A stretch of DNA of 64,000 nt from Clostridium_AQ sp900552125. GTDB taxonomy: Bacteria; Bacillota_I; Bacilli_A; Erysipelotrichales; Erysipelotrichaceae. The stretch lies in NCBI GenBank assembly GCA_037892765.1, contig JBBKBW010000011.1. One strand, 5' to 3'. Each line of letters begins with the position of its first letter. Within the stretch, counting starts at the first letter, position 1. The position numbers and the translations under genes are program-made. The notes beneath the pieces were generated by a model. It saw only the letters and a program-made list of their open reading frames with translations, did no database searches and was not told where the DNA came from. Below, piece after piece: positions 18,111-25,468 of this stretch.

Positions 18111-18443
18111 TCAAGAAAACATACTACCATTATACTTATACTGAGCATAAATCATAATTCCTATACCAGCAAATAACCCTATAAATAAAGCATACAAATG
18201 AAAAGATTTAAATATACAAATTATTCCTGCTTGAATAAGCAATGTAGCTCCAATAATGAAAGTTCCAATCCCCATAGTTCTCAGATATCCGTTTAAGTCT
18301 TCCTTTTTCATATTCTGATAATGATACTCATGAATTACTTTCACATCTTTCTTTATGCTAATTGCATAAGCATAATATAGCATAAGGATACCGACAGCCA
18401 CAAATATTAAAATTAACAAGATAATACTCATGTCCATATTCAT
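18111..18443 (-). CDS. DUF3784-like small membrane protein
   Basis: A 110-residue hydrophobic protein with three predicted membrane helices (about 6-28, 56-76 and 82-100). The segment IHEYHYQNMKKEDLNGYLRTMGIG between helices 1 and 2 (by parts HEYHYQNMKKEDL and YLRTMG) resembles the DUF3784 loop. No known function. Its ATG overlaps the stop of the preceding gene (ATGA), so it is the last gene of the PadR-led cassette. Confidence 0.65.
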   Translation of the reverse strand: MNMDMSIILLILIFVAVGILMLYYAYAISIKKDVKVIHEYHYQNMKKEDLNGYLRTMGIGTFIIGATLLIQAGIICIFKSFHLYALFIGLFAGIGIMIYAQYKYNGSMFS

Positions 18444-19171
18444 TTATCCTCTACATATTTTAAAAATTCATGATATAAACTTGTCGTGTCTTTTTCATCC
18501 TTATCATTTACCACAACAACTTTTTCTCCTGTATCAATAACAACATATGTATTACATGATGTATAAGCATATAATTTATATGTCCCAAATTCATCATTAC
18601 TAAAATTACCTGCATTTATAGAAAAAGAGCCGATTCCAAATGTTCGTGTTCCTAAATCCAAGTCTTTTTCTAATGAAACAGATTCTATTTCATCATAAGA
18701 AACTGTTGTAGAACCTGCAAGAAAACCACTGCATTTCACATCATTCTTATGAAACTCAACACTAATATTTCCAACAAACATAACAACACCAAGACTTACT
18801 AGGATTATACCTGTAAATATTATATTTATAATATTTACACGTTTATTTCTTTTGTTATTATAAAAAGAAACACCTTTTTTACGAGCATATTTATTACCAA
18901 ACAATAATGGTATTGCAATTCCAATAAAAATCAATATTAAACTAAAGATTGAAAATGCGTTTAAGTTCTTTAAAAAGATTAAACCAATCAGACCTATTTC
19001 CATTACTAAAAAGCCAATGCCTGTAATACGACATATTTTCTTTTCGTCATACATTGCTTTTTCTTCTTTACTTGCAGTATTATACCCAGCAATCAGGAAA
19101 CCACCATGCCCACTTAATAATACAATTGCCATAATTCCTATTAATACAACAACAATAATACCAATACCCAT
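18440..19171 (-). CDS. DUF3784 membrane protein with PH-like C-terminal domain
   Basis: The 243-residue protein begins with a DUF3784 module: a membrane helix, the motif IAGYNTASKEEKAMYDEKK, and two further helices to about 85. Another membrane helix lies around 112-132. The remainder (about 140-240) is a soluble beta-rich domain (VSYDEIESVSLEKDLDLG, then TYVVIDTGEKVVVVND) that looks like a bacterial PH-type domain. Function is unknown. GAGGTAAGTAATT precedes the ATG. It sits 26 bases after the HAAS-domain gene in the PadR cassette. Confidence 0.7.
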   Translation of the reverse strand: MGIGIIVVVLIGIMAIVLLSGHGGFLIAGYNTASKEEKAMYDEKKICRITGIGFLVMEIGLIGLIFLKNLNAFSIFSLILIFIGIAIPLLFGNKYARKKGVSFYNNKRNKRVNIINIIFTGIILVSLGVVMFVGNISVEFHKNDVKCSGFLAGSTTVSYDEIESVSLEKDLDLGTRTFGIGSFSINAGNFSNDEFGTYKLYAYTSCNTYVVIDTGEKVVVVNDKDEKDTTSLYHEFLKYVEDK

Positions 19172-19197
19172 AATTACTTACCTCACTTTATTGTATC

Positions 19198-19824
19198 TCA
19201 ACGCATATATAAACCAGCTAATTTTCCATCTGTATCAAAACTTATCAAATAAATTACACTACGGTTATCATATTGAGCTGTTACTTCACTTACCGCAAAA
19301 GTTCCTTGTAGTAGACTTCTATTTTCTACAGATTCAATTTGTGAAATACGAACAAATTTCCCTGTATTCATATCTTCAAAATATGTTAACAATTCATCTT
19401 CAGAAACCTCATTTCGAAAGGCCTCGCTGCTATTAGACAAAATTTTATCTATGTTTTTATTTGATATGTTTTCTACTACTGCTTTATTCCAGGTTTCTAC
19501 TTCTTTTTCATCAAAATATTTACTAGATTGTAGTGGGTAATTTTTAGGTATCAAAACCCATATTCCTACTGCCGCAACAATAATTATTCCAAGCAGTATC
19601 CAAGGCCACTTTCTTCTTTTCTTCATAGAACATCCAATTTGCATACAATATTCCTGTGCTACCTGTTCTGGAGTCCCCATTCGTTTTTGAATATTTTCCC
19701 AAGATTCGCCATCTTCCATAGCGCTTAGGATATCCTGCAGAAGATCTTCTTCAAGTCTTGTTTTATCATTCTTTTGTAATGGTATTCTTTTCAATACCTT
19801 TTTAACATACTCTTTCTTATTCAT
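19198..19824 (-). CDS. HAAS-domain membrane protein, DUF3887-like C-terminus
   Basis: The 208-residue protein has an N-terminal helical HAAS/DUF1700-type domain (about 1-65, with LEEDLLQDILSAMEDGESW and KRMGTPEQVAQEYC), one membrane helix (about 75-93, WPWILLGIIIVAAVGIWVLI) and an extracytoplasmic domain of about 110 residues with DUF3887-like features (SSEAFRNEVSEDEL). HAAS domains are commonly paired with PadR regulators. Of two nearby ATGs, the one at 19824 is six bases from GAGGTG, so it is chosen. The start overlaps the padR stop by 8 bases. Confidence 0.72.
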   Translation of the reverse strand: MNKKEYVKKVLKRIPLQKNDKTRLEEDLLQDILSAMEDGESWENIQKRMGTPEQVAQEYCMQIGCSMKKRRKWPWILLGIIIVAAVGIWVLIPKNYPLQSSKYFDEKEVETWNKAVVENISNKNIDKILSNSSEAFRNEVSEDELLTYFEDMNTGKFVRISQIESVENRSLLQGTFAVSEVTAQYDNRSVIYLISFDTDGKLAGLYMR

Positions 19825-20164
19825 TCCCATCACCTCGTAATATCTCAGATACTTCTTTTGAAAATGCAAACCACAATTCTTTTAGTTCCTGTAGCTGCAT
19901 TTTTCCAAGTTCAGTTATCGCATAATATTTTTTAGAAACCATTTTCCCTTTTGGCTCACTCCACCGGCTTTCAATCCATCCATCATCCTCTAATCGATAC
20001 AGAATAGGATATAATGTACCTTCTTTTAAAGAAAACCTTTCTCTATTTTTCTGTTGGAGTGTTTGAATAATCTGATACCCATACATTTCCCTTTCTGATA
20101 ATAGTTCTAAAACCAGAATATCCAACACCCCTTTTTTCAATTGTCTTTCATATTTCTGATTCAT
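19817..20164 (-). CDS. PadR family transcriptional regulator
   Basis: The 115-residue winged-helix regulator has the PadR pattern: LKKGVLDILVLELL, EREMYGYQIIQTLQQ, LKEGTLYPILYRLEDDGWIES and KKYYAITELGKMQL. The short C-terminal helix makes it a subfamily 2 (s2) PadR. The gene leads a four-gene set with membrane products, so it probably represses that set and itself. A perfect 19-base palindrome sits just downstream of the -10 and is a good operator candidate. Confidence 0.88.
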   Translation of the reverse strand: MNQKYERQLKKGVLDILVLELLSEREMYGYQIIQTLQQKNRERFSLKEGTLYPILYRLEDDGWIESRWSEPKGKMVSKKYYAITELGKMQLQELKELWFAFSKEVSEILRGDGNE

Positions 20165-20177
20165 AGCATCCCTTCTT

Positions 20178-20225
20178 TATTTAGTATTACTAAATACATT
20201 ATATCACTTAGTTATACATTTACAA
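20178..20225 (-). promoter_or_regulatory. padR promoter with palindromic operator
   Basis: TTGTAA (-35, 20220-20225) and TATAAT (-10, 20198-20203) are spaced by 16 bases. Immediately downstream, TATTTAGTATTACTAAATA (20178-20196) is a perfect inverted repeat of 9+1+9 bases covering the likely transcription start. The placement suits autorepression by PadR. Confidence 0.65.
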
Positions 20226-20236
20226 TCTGCTAATAA

Positions 20237-20268
20237 AAAAAGATTGTCAAAATGCTAAACAATCTTTT
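20237..20268 (-). terminator. Terminator after the GNAT gene
   Basis: On the minus strand AAAAGATTGT pairs with ACAATCTTTT around a 12-base loop and continues into TTT. It overlaps the stop codon of the GNAT gene. Confidence 0.7.
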
Positions 20269-20752
20269 AAAACCGATAAATATACAATGCTGTATCACAT
20301 TCAGGAATAAATTTACCTATTTTATATAGTTTAAATCCATTTCGTTCATACATAGCACGAAGTTTATCTTTATGTCTACGGACATCTAATCGTACATCCT
20401 CATAGCCTTCTTTTCTTCCTTTTTCAATAAAGAACTGAATCATTGCATCTGCATATCCTTTACCGCTATGTGATGGATCCACACATATTTTATGTAAATA
20501 AAGCGAAGCACCTTTTGGCATATCTGGCCAGTAAAGCTTATCAATATCAACAATAAATAAACCACATACAATTTCTCCTTGTTCTATACCAACATAATAA
20601 TCTTCAAATGTATATAATTTCGAGAAAGCCTTCCAGCCTACTTCATCTAAATTCCATTGATGAATTCCGTGTTCATCATTGTATTTCACTCTTCGCTCAT
20701 ACATAGCATCAATTGCTTCCTGATCCTCTTTTGTCGCTTGACGAATATACAT
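20267..20752 (-). CDS. GNAT family N-acetyltransferase
   Basis: The 161-residue protein has a GNAT fold: an N-terminal acceptor region (MYIRQATKEDQEAIDAMYERR), central strands GLFIVDIDKLY, and the acetyl-CoA motif HKICVDPSHSGKGYADAMIQFF, which holds the Q/R-x-x-G-x-G/A-like turn as SHSGKGYA. The C-terminal strand MYERNGFKLYKIGKF is typical. Substrate cannot be predicted. AAGGAAG lies seven bases before the ATG. It is a single gene with its own promoter and terminator. Confidence 0.82.
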   Translation of the reverse strand: MYIRQATKEDQEAIDAMYERRVKYNDEHGIHQWNLDEVGWKAFSKLYTFEDYYVGIEQGEIVCGLFIVDIDKLYWPDMPKGASLYLHKICVDPSHSGKGYADAMIQFFIEKGRKEGYEDVRLDVRRHKDKLRAMYERNGFKLYKIGKFIPECDTALYIYRF

Positions 20753-20787
20753 AAAGTTTCTTCCTTTCTGTCTAACGCAATGATTAT

Positions 20788-20815
20788 ATTATAATAAAAA
20801 CTAATAAAGAGTCAA
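20788..20815 (-). promoter_or_regulatory. Promoter of the GNAT gene
   Basis: TTGACT (-35, 20810-20815), a 16-base spacer and TATAAT (-10, 20788-20793) lie upstream of the gene. A second TATAAT overlaps at 20783-20788. Confidence 0.65.
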
Positions 20816-20910
20816 AGGTTTATTAATATCTTTTAAATCCTGCCATTTGTTTATATTCTTCAGTTTATCTAATCTGAAAAGTTTGATTAGTTATCTCTAT
20901 AATTTCACAA

Positions 20911-20936
20911 AAAAAGCAGGAGTGCTTAACTCCTAC
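20911..20936 (-). terminator. Terminator after relA
   Basis: On the minus strand GTAGGAGT pairs with ACTCCTGC (one U-G) around a 5-base loop, followed by seven T. It overlaps the relA stop codon. Confidence 0.8.
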
Positions 20937-23134
20937 TGTATAACACGTTCCACGCTGCGAACACTATTTATTTTCTGTAAGTTTGCCATCAGCATTCTTA
21001 AATGTTCTGAGTTTTCAACAACAACAGTCATCTTTGTAGTGGCAGAAACACGATCTGCCTCAACTGTAGAATCTACATGCTGTAAACCTGCTTTACATTG
21101 AGAAACAACCGTTACAATATCACTCAATAAGAAATTTCGATCAGTAGACTTAATAACAAGCTTAACTTCATAAGTCTTTTGTTCAATATTTTCATCCCAT
21201 TCTACAGGAATCAGTCGTTTTCTTTCTCTTATAATATTTGGACAATCTTTACGATGTACTTTAACACCTGCCCCTTTACTTATATAACCTACAATTTCAT
21301 CACCAGGGACCGGTGAACAGCAGGCAGCTAGAGATATTTTCATTGATTCTACACCTTCTATGCGAATACCAGAAGCAGAAGGACGTTTTTTACGATCTTG
21401 ACGATTAAACATCTTCGCCAATTCTTCATTATCAATAGAAACACTCGTTTTATGTTTTACCAGACGATCAATGACTGAAGGTAAGGAGACTTGTTTTACG
21501 CCAATAGCATACAGCAGATCCTGAGATGAATTAAAACTTAAAGCTCCTGCAATATTATCTAATTTCTTCTGTTCCATATATGTTTCAGGATCAAGATTTC
21601 TACGTTTTAATTCTTCCTGCAGCATTTCTTCACCTTTTTTCACGTCAAGGCTTCTTCGCTCATTTTCCTGTTTTTGGAAGAAAGAACGTATTTTATTTCT
21701 CGCATGAGCCGATTTAACAATTTTGATCCAATCTTCACTTGGGCCAGGAGACTGTTTCGATGTACGAATATTAACAACATCTCCCGTTTTCAGTTTTGTG
21801 TTTAATGGCATGAGCACACCATTTATTGTGGCACCGACTGTATGATGTCCAACTTCTGTATGTACACGATAAGCAAAATCGATTGGTGTAGATCCATTAG
21901 GAAGTGCAATAACCTTTCCTTTTGGTGTCATGACATAAACATTAGCTTCAAAGATATCTTTCTGAAGAAGATTCATATATTCCATCGCATCATCATTTAC
22001 TTCATCACTCATAACACTAAAATCTTTAAACCAATGAAGCTGTTCTTCAATTTCTTTCTGATGAACTTCTTTACCACCATTGCTATTTTCTTTATATCGC
22101 CAGTGAGCCGCAATCCCCTGTTCTGCGACTTCGTCCATGGCTTCTGTACGAATCTGTACCTCAAAAATATTACCGTTTTCCGCAACGATCGTAGTATGTA
22201 AAGATTGATACATATTCACTTTTGGCATTGCGATATAATCTTTAAAACGTCCAGGAATTGGTCTATATTTCGCATGAATATAACCCAATATTTCATAACA
22301 TGCAGTATCTGTATCTGTTATGATGCGAATAGCCAATAAATCAAGAATTTCTTCAAACCGTTTATTCTTTGTGATCATCTTTTTATAGATGCTATAAAGA
22401 TGTTTACTTCTTCCAAATATACGATAATGAATATTATGCTGATCTAATAATATACTTATCTCAGTAATCATCTGTTGTACCTGTGCATCACGTTCAATTT
22501 TACGTTTTTCGACTAATTTCGCAATTTCATAATATTTTTCTTTGTTCAAATACTGAAAAGATAAATCCTCTAACTCGTTCTTAATATCACTAATACCTAG
22601 TCGATGTGCAATCGGCGCATAGACTTCCAATGTTTCAGAAGCAATTTTCTTTTGTTTTTCCGGTGACATGTATTGCAGCGTACGCATATTATGAAGACGA
22701 TCGGCTAATTTAATCAGAATAACACGTACATCTTTAGCCATGGCAATGAAAATCTTACGATGATTACTTGCCAGATATTCTTTTTCATCTTTAAATTTTA
22801 AATTACCGATTTTTGTGACAGAGTCTACTAACGATGCGACTTCTTCTCCAAACATGTCGCTTATTTCCTGAATGCTTACATCACAGTCTTCTACTACGTC
22901 ATGTAAGAAACCTGCTGCAATCGTTTTAGGCCCAGTTCTTAGCAAGGTCAGAATATATCCAACCTGAATCGCATGAATAATATATGGTTCACCGCTTTTA
23001 CGATATTGCCCCGCATGATTTTTTTCAGCACATAAATATGCCCTTGTTATCAGATCAATATTTTCTTCTTTCTTAATATACTTTTGAACTTCGAGCATCA
23101 TCTCATCAAAAGTTACCACATTCTTACTTACCAT
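20933..23134 (-). CDS. relA: Bifunctional (p)ppGpp synthetase/hydrolase (RSH)
   Basis: The 733-residue long RSH protein makes and degrades the stringent-response alarmones. In order: HD hydrolase domain (about 20-190) with GFLHDVVEDCD and KLADRLHNMRTL; synthetase domain (about 230-350) with YRIFGRSKHLYSIYKK and FEVQIRTEAMDEVAEQG; TGS domain (about 395-455, VMTPKGKVIALPNGSTPIDFAY); a zinc-finger-like region (AACCSPVPGDEIVGY); and a C-terminal ACT domain. Both catalytic domains look intact, so it is bifunctional. The start is the ATG at 23134, which follows GGGTGATACA. A TTG six codons upstream has no ribosome site. It lies downstream of apt, as in Bacillus. Confidence 0.94.
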   Translation of the reverse strand: MVSKNVVTFDEMMLEVQKYIKKEENIDLITRAYLCAEKNHAGQYRKSGEPYIIHAIQVGYILTLLRTGPKTIAAGFLHDVVEDCDVSIQEISDMFGEEVASLVDSVTKIGNLKFKDEKEYLASNHRKIFIAMAKDVRVILIKLADRLHNMRTLQYMSPEKQKKIASETLEVYAPIAHRLGISDIKNELEDLSFQYLNKEKYYEIAKLVEKRKIERDAQVQQMITEISILLDQHNIHYRIFGRSKHLYSIYKKMITKNKRFEEILDLLAIRIITDTDTACYEILGYIHAKYRPIPGRFKDYIAMPKVNMYQSLHTTIVAENGNIFEVQIRTEAMDEVAEQGIAAHWRYKENSNGGKEVHQKEIEEQLHWFKDFSVMSDEVNDDAMEYMNLLQKDIFEANVYVMTPKGKVIALPNGSTPIDFAYRVHTEVGHHTVGATINGVLMPLNTKLKTGDVVNIRTSKQSPGPSEDWIKIVKSAHARNKIRSFFQKQENERRSLDVKKGEEMLQEELKRRNLDPETYMEQKKLDNIAGALSFNSSQDLLYAIGVKQVSLPSVIDRLVKHKTSVSIDNEELAKMFNRQDRKKRPSASGIRIEGVESMKISLAACCSPVPGDEIVGYISKGAGVKVHRKDCPNIIRERKRLIPVEWDENIEQKTYEVKLVIKSTDRNFLLSDIVTVVSQCKAGLQHVDSTVEADRVSATTKMTVVVENSEHLRMLMANLQKINSVRSVERVIQ

Positions 23135-23152
23135 TGTATCACCCGCATTCAA

Positions 23153-23178
23153 GAAAAAGGGGAAATACCCCCTTGTTT
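23153..23178 (-). terminator. Terminator between apt and relA
   Basis: On the minus strand AAGGGG and CCCCTT pair around a 6-base loop, then TTTTCTT follows. It overlaps the relA leader. Some read-through into relA is possible since no strong relA promoter is visible. Confidence 0.55.
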
Positions 23179-23694
23179 TTATTCGTAAGACATTAAAGAA
23201 AATACTTGATAATCTTTCAAATACTCTCTACCATGTAATCCTACTAGTTCGATTAGGAAGGCACAGCCAACAACTTCTCCACCCAGTTTATTCACAATCT
23301 GGATTGTTGCATCAACAGTACCGCCAGTTGCCAGCAGATCATCAACAATCAGGACTTTCTGTCCTTTTTGAATACCATCTTTATGAATATGCAATTCATT
23401 GCTTCCATACTCTAAATCATAAGAAACACTTTCTGTCTCTCTTGGAAGTTTGCCAGGTTTACGAACCGGAACAAATCCTATACCTAATTGATATGCAACA
23501 GGACATCCAAAAATAAATCCTCTAGATTCCGGTCCAACGATTACCTCAGCACCAACTTCTTTCGCAAATTCAATGATTTTATCACATGCTGCTTTAAAAG
23601 CTTCCCCATTTGCCATCAAAGGTGTGATATCACGAAATAAAACTCCCTCCTGAGGAAAATCAGGAATACTTGCTATATAGTCTTTAAAGTTCAT
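23179..23694 (-). CDS. apt: Adenine phosphoribosyltransferase
   Basis: The 171-residue purine salvage enzyme forms AMP from adenine and PRPP. It shows the family start NFKDYIASIPDFPQEGVLFRDITPL, seen here as IPDFPQEGVLFRDITPL, the base-binding GPESRGFIFGCPVAY, and the PRPP motif VLIVDDLLATGGT (about 122-134). Length is typical (about 170). AGGAGGC lies upstream of the ATG. It lies between recJ and relA, the conserved Bacillota order. Confidence 0.95.
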   Translation of the reverse strand: MNFKDYIASIPDFPQEGVLFRDITPLMANGEAFKAACDKIIEFAKEVGAEVIVGPESRGFIFGCPVAYQLGIGFVPVRKPGKLPRETESVSYDLEYGSNELHIHKDGIQKGQKVLIVDDLLATGGTVDATIQIVNKLGGEVVGCAFLIELVGLHGREYLKDYQVFSLMSYE

Positions 23695-23724
23695 TTATAT
23701 AAGCCTCCTAACACTTATGTATGT

Positions 23725-23733
23725 ATTATATCA
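23725..23733 (-). promoter_or_regulatory. Extended -10 promoter for apt
   Basis: TGATATAAT on the minus strand lies about 30 bases upstream of the apt start. No strong -35 is seen. Confidence 0.45.
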
Positions 23734-23757
23734 TAATTTTTTTAGAAAAAGCATTAT

Positions 23758-25365
23758 TTAATACGCTTCCTCTACAAAAATATTAACTTTTTTTCTACCC
23801 ATAAAATTATTGATACGTAAATTACCTATAAAATTCAGCTGCTGTTTATCATGTAAACGTTCATACGCACTTCCACAGCGGAAATACATCGCCTCAATAG
23901 AGTCATTGATTTGCCATTTTACATGTTCATTATTTCCAAGCTGACGACATCCTTGTACAGATACATCATTTAAATAAAATACAGGTTCTTCAAATCCATT
24001 ACCAAATGGACCTAATAGAGATAAGCTTTCAACCTCCGCAATATTAATTTCATTTGGCTGTACTCGTATTGCTTTATATATCTTTTCAGGGTTAAAATGC
24101 ATTGATTCCATCCTTGTATTTACATAATCCTGAATGATCTGTTTATTCTCACAAGGAAAACCAATACCTGCCGCTGCTTTATGTCCCCCATAAGCAGATA
24201 ATGATGTACGACAGTCATCAAAGAAAGTTGTAAGATCAAGTAAATCTAAAGATCGTATACTCCCCTTAAACATCTGTTCTCTTTTTGCCGCAATCATAAC
24301 TGGCATCTGAAGTTCTTCACTTAGCTTGCCTGCAACAAGACCTGCCATTCCTTCATGAAAACTATCATGAAATAATAACTGAAAACGATACTCTGGACGA
24401 ACCAGTGTTCTTGCAACTTGAACCATCTGATCACTCATTGTTTTTCGTTTCTCATTCAATTGTTTAATTTGTTCTGCAACGTGCTGAATCTGTTGCATGT
24501 TTCCACTTAATAAATAACGCACAGTATTATTCGCATTAGCCATATCTGCTAAACGTCCTGTAGTATTCAGCTTTGGAACAACCTGAAAAGCAATTAAGTT
24601 TTCATCCCATTTTGGGAATCGTTCTTTCACAAGAAGCTGAATCGGCATACATGCTCCTTCTTTTAAGTACTGTAAACCTAATTGCACAATAGCTCTAGTT
24701 TCCTGTCGAAGTTCCATCACATCCGCAATTGCCGCAACACAAGCAAATACTACATGATCTTTCGTATCCATTTTTAATGCTCTGGCAACAGTCAGTGCTA
24801 CACCTGCACCAGACAAAGTTTCAAAACGATATCCCATCAAGAAAGGATGCAATAAAATTTTACATGGCACTTCTTCTTCCATCGCATGATGATCTGTTAC
24901 GATCACATCAAGTCCTAAACGCTGTGCTTCTAATAAAGCATCAAATGCTTTTACACCATTATCCACTGTAATCAATAAACGATATCCTTTTTCATGCGCA
25001 AGCTGAACAGTGTGCTTCTGTAGTCCATATCCTTCTGTAAAGCGATTTGGTATATAATAGCCTACTTGAATATTAAAACGTCGCAAAGCATCAACTAAAA
25101 TAGCCGTTGCTGAGATTCCATCAGCATCATAATCTCCACACACCATAACCTTTTCATTATTCATCTTAGCTTGGTATATACGATTAACCACTTCCTGCAT
25201 CCCATTGGCACTAAATGGATCTGCAAGTTCGGGTTTCTGAAATAATTCCTGTATCTGTTCATCGTCTAAATTCTTTGATGCCAGTACTTTAGCACAAAGA
25301 TTACTAACATGAAAACGTATCTGTATCTCTTTTGAACGATGAATATCTAATTCTTCTATATGCAT
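23758..25365 (-). CDS. recJ: Single-stranded-DNA-specific exonuclease RecJ
   Basis: The 535-residue 5'-3' ssDNA exonuclease acts in recombination and mismatch/base excision repair. The DHH phosphoesterase core has VMVCGDYDADGISATAI, LLITVDNG and VIVTDHHAMEEE. The DHHA1 domain has AYGGHKAAAGIGF. An OB-like domain with NNEHVKWQI closes the protein. B. subtilis RecJ (about 786 residues) has an additional C-terminal domain that is missing here; the size is near that of E. coli RecJ (577). It precedes apt and relA, with the secDF terminator upstream. Confidence 0.93.
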   Translation of the reverse strand: MHIEELDIHRSKEIQIRFHVSNLCAKVLASKNLDDEQIQELFQKPELADPFSANGMQEVVNRIYQAKMNNEKVMVCGDYDADGISATAILVDALRRFNIQVGYYIPNRFTEGYGLQKHTVQLAHEKGYRLLITVDNGVKAFDALLEAQRLGLDVIVTDHHAMEEEVPCKILLHPFLMGYRFETLSGAGVALTVARALKMDTKDHVVFACVAAIADVMELRQETRAIVQLGLQYLKEGACMPIQLLVKERFPKWDENLIAFQVVPKLNTTGRLADMANANNTVRYLLSGNMQQIQHVAEQIKQLNEKRKTMSDQMVQVARTLVRPEYRFQLLFHDSFHEGMAGLVAGKLSEELQMPVMIAAKREQMFKGSIRSLDLLDLTTFFDDCRTSLSAYGGHKAAAGIGFPCENKQIIQDYVNTRMESMHFNPEKIYKAIRVQPNEINIAEVESLSLLGPFGNGFEEPVFYLNDVSVQGCRQLGNNEHVKWQINDSIEAMYFRCGSAYERLHDKQQLNFIGNLRINNFMGRKKVNIFVEEAY

Positions 25366-25420
25366 TTAAATCACCGTTATTAATGATAACATACTTTTTA
25401 CTATTTTACTTTCAAAACGC

Positions 25421-25463
25421 AAAAAGAGATTTCATCAATTGTTTTACCAATCAATGAAACCTC
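25421..25463 (-). terminator. Terminator after secDF
   Basis: GAGGTTTCATTGATTG and CAATTGATGAAATCTC form a 16-bp stem with three G-U pairs around a 6-base loop and are followed by TTTTT on the minus strand. Confidence 0.85.
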
Positions 25464-25468
25464 GTATT

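Noticed and set aside
19017..19436. A 139-codon frame on the plus strand across the DUF3784/HAAS genes
   Set aside because: It is antisense to two well-supported genes, has no ribosome site and gives a composition without family-like motifs.
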